A stretch of DNA of 64,000 nt from the NCBI GenBank assembly GCA_021234155.1, contig JAJEKV010000013.1:9125193-9189192 (forward strand), given 5' to 3'. Under the pieces are notes generated by a model, which worked only from the letters and a program-made list of their open reading frames with translations, did no database searches and was not told the origin of the DNA. Source of the stretch: Isoetes taiwanensis. Its lineage: Eukaryota; Streptophyta; Lycopodiopsida; Isoetales; Isoetaceae. This document shows positions 56,258 to 64,000 of this stretch, piece by piece. Each line of letters starts with the position of its first letter. Positions within the stretch are counted from its first letter, which is position 1. The position numbers were made by a program, and so were the translations under genes.

Positions 56258-59200
56258 TTCTCCCCACCTTGACTTGATGTTGTCCTCAGCATCACGCGTC
56301 TCCCCACCTTGGAAGCCTGTATATCCTGCAATCACATTTAATGTATACATACAATGCAATTACTTCCCGCTAATATGTTAATTAATCGTAAATTATCCTT
56401 GCATAAAATCGTACTATGGTGAGAGGCTCTTTCGTCCTCTACTTCATCATCTATTATTCACAAAAATTTTATGTCTTATACCATAATTATAAACATAGTC
56501 CAAAATTTTTCCTACTTAATGCTCCTTGCCGTGTCCCCACAACACATTATGACAAAATTATGTGTTGCGAGTCTTCGTAGTGCCATTTCCCTGCCGCTCA
56601 ACTCCTCTATTGGCCTGCAGGTCCAACACTACGTTAGTACACATTTAATTATTATAAGGGTTGGTTGTAAGGGAACCACCCATTAATTACAATTATATGA
56701 ATGCAAGGCATATCTCCCGGCGTAGGAAGATTATGATTCTTCCATTGTGGCCGTGGAGACAGCGCCCTATCATGCCTAGGATGCCAACTCATGCCTACAC
56801 CTTTAGTTGCCTTCGGCGTGGAGGATGGCGTCCTTCCCGTATTTGGGCATGAAGGATAGAGTCCTCCCCATCAAGGCATTGACTAGAGGTGGTTTCCTAT
56901 CAATGCATACCTTAATGACCTCTTATCTCTCAAGGTCGTCTACTTCCGTGGGACGGAAGTAGACTTTTTAATCTACCTTCCACTCACCTATCGAGTCGAT
57001 GTCGACTACTTCGGTGACGAGCCGACCCTTGCATTGCTCCATAAATTCGGGGTATTGCTTCTCTAGATCTGATTGTAGCACCCACGTAGCATCTTCCACT
57101 GGTAAGTGTGTCCACTTCACAAGGTATTGGAGAAATTTTGACCTTTTTGTCTTCTTATAAGCCCTGTCAAGAAGGACCTCAGGGACGATTTCAAGCTGAT
57201 CGTCCGTCATTTCTAGTAACTCGGTTGTCTCCAATATCTCCTCTGGATTAGGAGTGTGTTTCTTTAGGAGACTTACGTGGAAGACCCTATGGATTTTTAG
57301 ATGCGCTGGCAGGTCCAACTTGTAGGATTGGGTACCTACTCTTTTGGTGATCCTGAAAGGTCCAGCCCATCTTGGAGCAAGCTTCTTGCAATTGCCGATG
57401 CGGAGCTTGGCCTGCTTCACCTTGATCTTCAACCACAGCTTGTCTCCCACCTGAAATTCTCTTACTGTCCTATGCTTGTCGGCGATGCTTTTCTGCCTGC
57501 TTCTTGCTGCTAGAAGGTATCTTCTCACCTCCTCCACCAACTCTTGCATCTCCGAAAGCATCCGTTGGGAGACTTCCACCTTGGAACAGGATTGTGCCAA
57601 GTATCCGGGGTAAGACAGATCATAAAAGGACTCATCTGCGATGACTCCTGCTTGATGTTGTTGTACGCGAACTCTACTAAGTGGATGAAATCATCCCATT
57701 TAGATTGCTTGTTCCAAACATAGCTTCTTAACATATCTTCGATGATCCTATTGGTTCGCTCCGTTTGACCATCTGTTTGGGGATGATATGCCGCGGCTCA
57801 TCGAAAAGCTTCGATGCGGATGGTGGTGAATAGGTCCCGCCAAAAGGCACTCATGAATTTGGAGTCCCTATCTGAAATTATCTCCCTTGGCATGCCGTGG
57901 AGTCTAAAAATCTCCTTAACAAATAGGACAGCAGTATCCAATGTTGTATCAGTTGTTCTACATGGCACAAAGTATGCCATTATTTACAACTTGTCGACCA
58001 CCACCATCAGGGCATCCTTGCCTCTTGCTGTTCTTGGGAGTCCTGTAATAAAGTCCATACTTATTACCTCCCACTTAGCGTTTGGCACAGGCAACGACTC
58101 CAAGGCACCTGGAATTCGGAGCTGTTCCGCCTTTGTTTGCTGGTATATCTGGCACTCACGAATGTACCTTGCTATCTCCTTCTTCATGCCGGGCCAGAAG
58201 TAACTGCTTCTAATTTTGAAGTACGTCTTCATAAACCCTGCATGCCCTGCTATGGGACTATTGTGTGTATCATTGAGGATTAGCTTTCTAACTTGTGAAG
58301 ATTCTGGTACACATAATTTGTTTTTATGGTAAAGCAAGTTTCCCTCCTTCTTGTAGTGCCTGAACATTTTCCTTTCCTTGTCGGTCCTGGCTTCCTTGCA
58401 AAGACTTGCCCAAACTTCCTTGAAGTCGGCATCTGTTGGCAAGCTTTCTTCAATCTTCTTGCCGAACTCGCTCGTGAGCGTCGAAATTGCATTACAATGC
58501 GTTCTCGTTGTCAAAGGCTTCCTAGAAAGAGCATCTGCAACCACATTGAGCTTTCCTGGCTTATAAATTATCTCGAAGTCATATTCTTCAAGGAATTCCA
58601 TCCACCTCCTTTGCCTCAAATTGAGGAGTGGTTGTGTAAAGATATATTGGAGGCTTTGATGATTCGTATCTAGCTAGAATCTTCTTCCCAATAGATAGTG
58701 CCTCCAAATTCTTAAAGCTCTTACAATAGCCAGAAGCTCTCGATCATGCGTTGGGTAGCGCTGTTTCGCATCATTCATTTTCTTCGAATCATAGGCCACT
58801 ACCCTTTCCTCCTGCATGAGGACTGCACCTTGCTATTCTGCTGGCGTCCCCCTGGCCACAAGCTTATCTTTGGCCGGGTCTGGCAAGACCAAAACTGGCG
58901 CCGTCGTCAATGCTTCCTTCAATGTGTCAAATGCTTTCTGGGCCTTACTTTGCCAATGAGTTGCCCAATCTTTTATCTTCACTGCTTTCGTAAGATCCAT
59001 TAATGGCGCTGCTACCTTGGCAAAGTTCTTGACAAACCTTCTATAATAGCCTACTAGGCCGAGGAAGCTCCTTACTTCATGCGTATTCTTTGGTCTTGGG
59101 CGGGTCTATCACTGCTTCAATCTTAGCAGGGTCCGTGGAGATGCCTTCCGCTGAAATCACATGCCCTAGGTACTCCACTCTTTCCATCGCGAAGTGGCAC

Positions 59201-61985
59201 TTAGATAGCCGCGAAGAGTTGATGCCTTCTTAGCTTTTCGAGCACCCTTCTCAATGTTGGACATGCTCTTCCGGAGAGATTTGTTTGACACCGATGTCGT
59301 CGAAGAAGACTATGATGAAAGAATCTAAGAATTGGGAAGACATCGTTCATAAGCCTCATGAAAGTTGTTCTTTGGCATTGGATAAACCGAATGGCATCAC
59401 CGCGAACTCATAGTGGCCATATCTCTCGTCTTCGATCCCGAAAGTGATAACGACTTGTGGATGTCTTCTTCCTTGATCCCGATCTTCGTGATAACCTGAT
59501 CTCAAGTCTATCTTAGAAAAGACCTTAACGCTCCCCCTCAAGTCTATCTTAGAAAAGACCTCGGGTCCATGAGATCATCGATCTAGGCAAGGCATACTTA
59601 TTCTTAATGGTGTGCTTATTTAGCTGGCGGTAGTCAATGCACATCCTAAGGCTTCCATCCTTCTTCTTCACAAAAAAGGATAGGCGCTCCAAAGGAGAGA
59701 CACTAGGTCTTATGAACCCTAGGTCTAGCAATTCTTCGCGATTTGCTTCTTCAACTCCGTCAACTCTTTGGTTGACATTCTATAAGGTGCCTTGCTAGTT
59801 GGCTTAGTCCACGGTTCAAGTGCTATTTCACACTTTCGACTCCTTTATAGGGTGGTAGTCTGCTTGATCTCATCCTAAACAAGTCATGAAATTCCTTTAT
59901 CAACTTTGATATAGGCTTTGGGAGCTTTTTCAATGCTTTGGCCTCTTTCTCTTCTTAGTCTCTTCCTCGTCCGGCTTGGAGTCCAAGATGTAGGCCACTT
60001 GCTCCTTCCTTATGCACTTAAGTAATTTCTCACTTTCGACATGCATTGCATAATTGGTGTTACTTTTTTACCTGCTATCTCGATGATCTCGCCTTCCGGC
60101 GTTGTTAAGGTCACCCTACGTTTCCCACAATCAATGATGGCTCCTGCTGGTCCAAGATACTCCATTTCTATTATCAAATCATATTTGCCGATGTTCATCA
60201 CTTCAGCTCCCAATGCTACGTTGACTCCCGGCATGTCTACGTTGAAGTTAATTCTTTTTTCTGCTGTATGTTTGATTGCACCACTAGCCAACTCAACCGG
60301 TCTAGGCTTTGACTTCAAGGGCTTAAGCTTCAATGTCTGTACCATTCTTGGCGATGCAAAGTTATGGGTGCTCCCTGTATCTATCAAGACTATGAAAGAT
60401 TTCTCCTTGGCTTTCCCAGTTGTGGAGATTACTTGGTACTGGCTTTCTGCATTCTCTCAATGGCTGCAAAAATATGGCACTCACCATGAATATAGTCCGG
60501 TGCATCGTCGTCGTCGACTTCGTTGGTGTCTCCCATCCCATCTCCGCTAATCTTTGCGTTCATCATCAAGGGGCAGTTGTTTGTCCTATGCCCTGGTTGG
60601 AAATACCTAAAGCACATCTGCTTCTCTATGCACTCTTGCTTCTTCTCTTTGGGAATGGATTGCAAAAACTGTCTCACTGCCTTGGAATAGTTGGATCCCC
60701 CTCCTTGCTCTTTGACGGTCACCTGTTTCTTATCCTGCGTGCCAGAGTTTGCATTGCCCTGCTTCCCATAATTAGCATTATACTGAGGCCTGCTGGCTAC
60801 TGGGCTCGCCGCTCTTGGGCTATAGCTTCCCGTGCCCTTCCCCTTGTCATGGTAATACTGCTGTCTTGGTGCATTCTCTTGGGGGCCCGTCCCTTGCAAG
60901 CTGACTACTTTGGATTCTGCTTCTGACACCTAGGGTTGATTGCTCTTACTAGCTTCCGGATCTCCTCGTTCAACCCTTCTATGTAACCCTCTACTGCGTG
61001 CCTTTCGCTCAACTTCGGCACATAGAGCCTTAGTCTCATGAATTCTTCCGTGTACTTCTGAACTGATTTGTTGCCCTGCTGTAATCGGTAAAACTGCTGC
61101 ATCATGTGACACTTGTGCTCTCTTGGCACATAATGGCGCTTGAAAGCCTTAGCAAACTTCTTGAACCTGCAGCTGTCCCTGCTCAGTCCATGTGCTTTGG
61201 CGTAGCCCTTCCACCAAATCCTAGCTGCTCCCTTCAGGTTGGTTGTAGCTACTCTGCCTTTGTCCTTGTCCTTCATGCTATAAGCGTTACCATATTCCCT
61301 CATTTCATCAAGCCACGCTTCTGATTCCATTCCGGATCTGGTGTCTCCTAAGAACTGCTCGAGCTTTCTTGCTTTCCAGACATTGCTAAGCGCTGAGTCA
61401 ACCTTCTTCTGATAGTCAGATTGTGCCCTGCCCCTATCACGGTTTGGGTCGTCTCGTTGGTCCTGTCTCTCCTCCTGCTCTTCCGATCCGGAATCCGAGT
61501 CTGAACTAGAGTTGGAGGAATCCGAGCTAGGGGACCTTCTTCTACGGCTTCTCTTCCTTTGTTGTACTGTTCGGCCGGCCAGTGTTTCTGGCAATGGCAC
61601 GTTCTGGTCTTGCCCTCCTGTTGCTGCTACTGCCAGCAATGCCCTTATCTCATGAATGTCGGATCGAATCTGTGATAGCTCTTCCTCTGGAGTTATTGCG
61701 TCAAACTCTTGGCGTAGGTTTCTTGGCTGGAAACACCTTGGTGGAGTATGCTCTTGGTCCTGATGTCCTTGTTGTTCAACATTTCTAGGTACTCTAGCTG
61801 CATACACATTAGATTATACTCTGATGATTAGTTCATTATTTTGTCATTGCATTGGTTGTTTGATGATGTAATTGAGGGGACAAAATTATATGACAAGAAA
61901 ACATAATTAAGGTCATGGTTTATATTCATAGATATACTATTGCTTTTACATTCAAGATATCAGAAAATTGAAAACATTATTAATT

Positions 61986-63583
61986 TTATTCCTGGAATTT
62001 CTTTAAATAATCAGGGTTGTCCTCCAAGAATTTCTTCACTTGGGCCGTGCCGATTGTTCTCCCTAGGTTCCTGAGGATGTTTGTGGCTGTGCCTCCTTGA
62101 AGTGATGTCACTAGGTTCTCGATGCTCCTATCCGAAGTGTATCTTTGCCGAATCCTTTGCCAACTGTCTGCCCGATGCAGTAGGGGCTGCGAAAGTCGAA
62201 GATACTTAATGCTATCGTTCTCTTGATAAGGATGACATGGTCGATGTTTGGGGCCATCCGAGCATGATTTCCAAATCCCGAGAGGGCGATAAGCATAAAG
62301 ACTCATTCTTCACCCGGTAAATTTGAATTGGCGGTGTATAACCGCTATTCTTCCATCTAGGAGTAATGGAAGGTAGAACCTAAGGGCTTTATCATGCCCT
62401 GCTTCCTCAACAGATGTCGAGGTTGCCCTATGTCTTCCCGCGTACTCGTCAACCTGCACCTCCTCCAGTTCTCAGAAGTCCTGGTGCACTAATTTCCTCA
62501 GGTTGATCTTTGCCTCCATCTTTGCCACAGTGCGTTTCGATGAGCTAGGTAAAGTCTGATGTCGACTTACCCTTGATGCCCATGCGCTCTTGGATTGCCG
62601 GGGAACTCTTCTTCGGCGGCAATTCCCTCTCGATCATCATTTGTCGATGCACATGTAAGCCTCGATGTCAGATGGCGTCTGCGTCGGTGTATATCTTGGC
62701 TTCCCTTATCTTTGATGGGGAAAGTCTTGAGTTTCTCGATCGATGAAGTCGTCGAGATACAGTTGTTTGCCGTGGAGATGTAGAATTTCATCCACTCTGA
62801 AACCACTGTCTCTGCATTCTGGAGAATTTTTAATGTCATGGAGGCTTAAGTATGCTTCTCCTCCTATGAACAGTGGGGTCAAGCTTGTTATTCCTTGCCC
62901 AAGTGGTGGGGCTCTTCTTGTTGCTCAGAGTCCTTCTTGAAGCTTTGGAGCTCTTTTGCTCTCTGCCTCTCTGTTCTAGGTCGATATCTTGAATCGATCT
63001 GTGTTCCTCCTCTTCTCCCCTCTGTTGTTTACTTTCGGCGCATCTGCTCCTCTTCTGCTTCTTTGCCATGGCCATGGGTTCAACTTCTAAGGGCTGCACC
63101 GATGGTTCTCCTATCACGGGTTTGGCCTCGAAGAGATAGGAAAATAGCTATGGCTGCTGTATAGGAAAAGTACCTCCTCCTATTGACAGAGATAGACATG
63201 TAATTGGGTAGGCAAACTGCTTTGTTCTCTAAGTACTTGTCTATGTTTGGGATATCCTGCAGGGCTGCCTTAAGGGCCATGCTGGGCGCAAAATATCCTA
63301 TGCAAGGTGGGAGTTCTACCAAGGACGGTTCTATCTTGGCATGGAACTCAGACATAATGTCTTGGTAAAAAGGGGTGGCATTGATGGTGGCTTCCACATC
63401 CTTTTGGAAGACGGCGAAGACGGAGTTGATGTCGACCTCGGCCACATGAGGTGGCGCTGTACTATCGCCTGAATACAGTGGTTGCCATGGTCTATGAGTA
63501 GCTGGGGATATCAAACAGATGGGGAAGCGCCTTAAGGGCCTGAAAAATTGGCTTGGAGTGAGGAACAAGGGTGTAGGATGCAA
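61986..63583 (-). other. Coding-like region of unknown function upstream of chromovirus gag
   Basis: Between the gag start and about 63.58 kb the minus strand holds protein-like text that is not gag, protease or any enzyme I know. Examples are INSVFAVFQKDVEATINATP and LPPCIGYFAPSMALKAALQD near 63.2-63.45 kb, a Lys/Arg/Glu-rich stretch near 63.0 kb, and TATNILRNLGRTIGTAQVKK near 62.05 kb. The last part recurs, diverged, upstream of gag in the partial copy at 54.3-54.64 kb, so it belongs to the element family rather than to a local insertion. Extra frames upstream of gag are known in some plant gypsy lineages (for example Ogre/Tat), but are not usual for chromoviruses. It is broken in several places. 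Confidence 0.5.
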
Positions 63584-63597
63584 ATGACACCTGTGGT

Positions 63598-63612
63598 CCT
63601 ATTTATAGGCAA
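63598..63612 (-). promoter_or_regulatory. TATA box upstream of the unidentified region
   Basis: On the minus strand CCTATAAATAGGA, a strong plant TATA box that is itself near-palindromic, lies about 20-30 bp before the start of the coding-like stretch. This spacing fits a transcription start near 63570. It is separate from the TATA-like box inside the LTR. Confidence 0.45.
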
Positions 63613-63743
63613 AACCCTAATTTTGGGAAAATTCAAAGTTGGGAAATATCTATGATTCTAAGGTCTAACTATGCAATTCATAGGCTAACTATGCTAAAGA
63701 AAGCATTCTAGGGGTCCTATAGCAACAAATTTCATCTAATTTG

Positions 63744-64000
63744 GGGAAAGTATGGACAAGTTAGGGCAATTTTAGTGTGACCACTCACACAGTGCGCCAG
63801 GGTCGAATCGGTTTGCAAACCCGAATTGGTGCAGGCGCTTTCTGTGGGTGGGGCCTGTTTGGATCAAAGATGATGCCAAACATGCAAACTAAAAATAGCA
63901 TCCTGCATATCTCATCGAGATAGGTCAGATTGAGTCCTTACTTGCCTTATTTGGACAAGTTTTGACCTAGTTTTGGGGTCGACCACTCACACAGTGCGCC
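63744..64000. repeat. Direct repeat, period about 202 bp, at the window edge
   Basis: GACCACTCACACAGTGCGCC occurs at 63779-63798 and again as the last 20 bases (63981-64000). Each is preceded by a diverged GGACAAGTT-containing stretch. It may be the start of a tandem repeat array upstream of the TATA box that continues beyond the window. Confidence 0.6.

Larger units (their letters stand above)
54643..63600 (-). mobile_element. Ty3/gypsy chromovirus, minus strand, running toward the right edge
   Basis: Read right to left, there is an unidentified coding-like region (about 63.58-61.99 kb) and then gag (about 61.81-60.43 kb, with a CFRYFQPGHRTNNC knuckle). These are followed by aspartic protease (about 60.39-60.01 kb), reverse transcriptase (about 59.75-59.0 kb), RNase H (about 58.9-58.6 kb) and integrase (about 58.6-57.2 kb). 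A chromodomain (QYLVKWTHLPVEDATWV, about 57.1 kb), an untranslated stretch, a purine tract (GGTGGGGAGAA) and the 3' LTR complete it. The order and the terminal chromodomain make it a chromovirus. No 5' LTR was found up to the window edge. More than ten breaks; an old, inactive copy, though gag is better kept than pol. Confidence 0.88.

Noticed and set aside
60041-60550. Plus-strand frames over the chromovirus gag/protease
   Set aside because: Mirror frames of the real minus-strand coding text.

Overview
This is nuclear DNA of a land plant. The genes have GT-AG introns, and it carries a chloroplast-targeted lipid-transport protein gene (TGD2 type), a plant-type L-lactate dehydrogenase and plant transposons of nearly every class: Ty1/copia, Ty3/gypsy with chromodomain, a gag-only LTR element, hAT, LINE, probable Helitron ends and foldback elements. 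Two confident host genes in 64 kb and a large load of old repeats suggest a big, repeat-rich genome (conifer, fern or similar), but nothing in the window fixes the species.

Layout. 1-5.05 kb: minus-strand exon-like blocks of an unrecognised intron-containing gene running off the left edge, with a possible first exon and uORF near 5 kb. 5.4-9 kb: a probable Helitron 3' end, then a 0.42 kb tandem duplication holding tRNA-like A and B boxes (SINE-like). 8982-14665: a full-length copia element with a perfect 5-bp target duplication. 14902-16624: a compact, young, gag-only LTR element (TR-GAG type) on the minus strand. 18.3-23.6 kb: a graveyard of an LRR receptor-protein relic, two hAT transposase relics and, between them, a fragment of a TCP transcription factor. 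24-25 kb: duplicated palindrome-rich blocks. 25.5-26.5 kb: a LINE 3' end with poly(A). 29.35 kb: a second probable Helitron 3' end. 34.5-37.2 kb: the five-exon TGD2-like gene with a foldback element in its upstream region. 38.45-44.6 kb: a 5'-truncated, decayed chromovirus (plus strand). 44.6-51 kb: foldbacks, minisatellites and a long degenerate tandem array. 51628-52665: single-exon L-lactate dehydrogenase. 53.2-64 kb: two related chromovirus copies on the minus strand, meeting at one LTR, with an unidentified coding-like region upstream of gag.

The two sound host genes are not functionally linked: one product acts in ER-to-plastid lipid import at the inner envelope, the other in fermentative NAD+ regeneration in the cytosol. 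The most unusual items are the gag-only LTR element with two 200-bp LTRs differing at two positions, the extra region upstream of chromovirus gag with a TATA box of its own, the paired Helitron-type termini and the TCP fragment lying between hAT relics. All reading was by eye; no alignment or database search was run.
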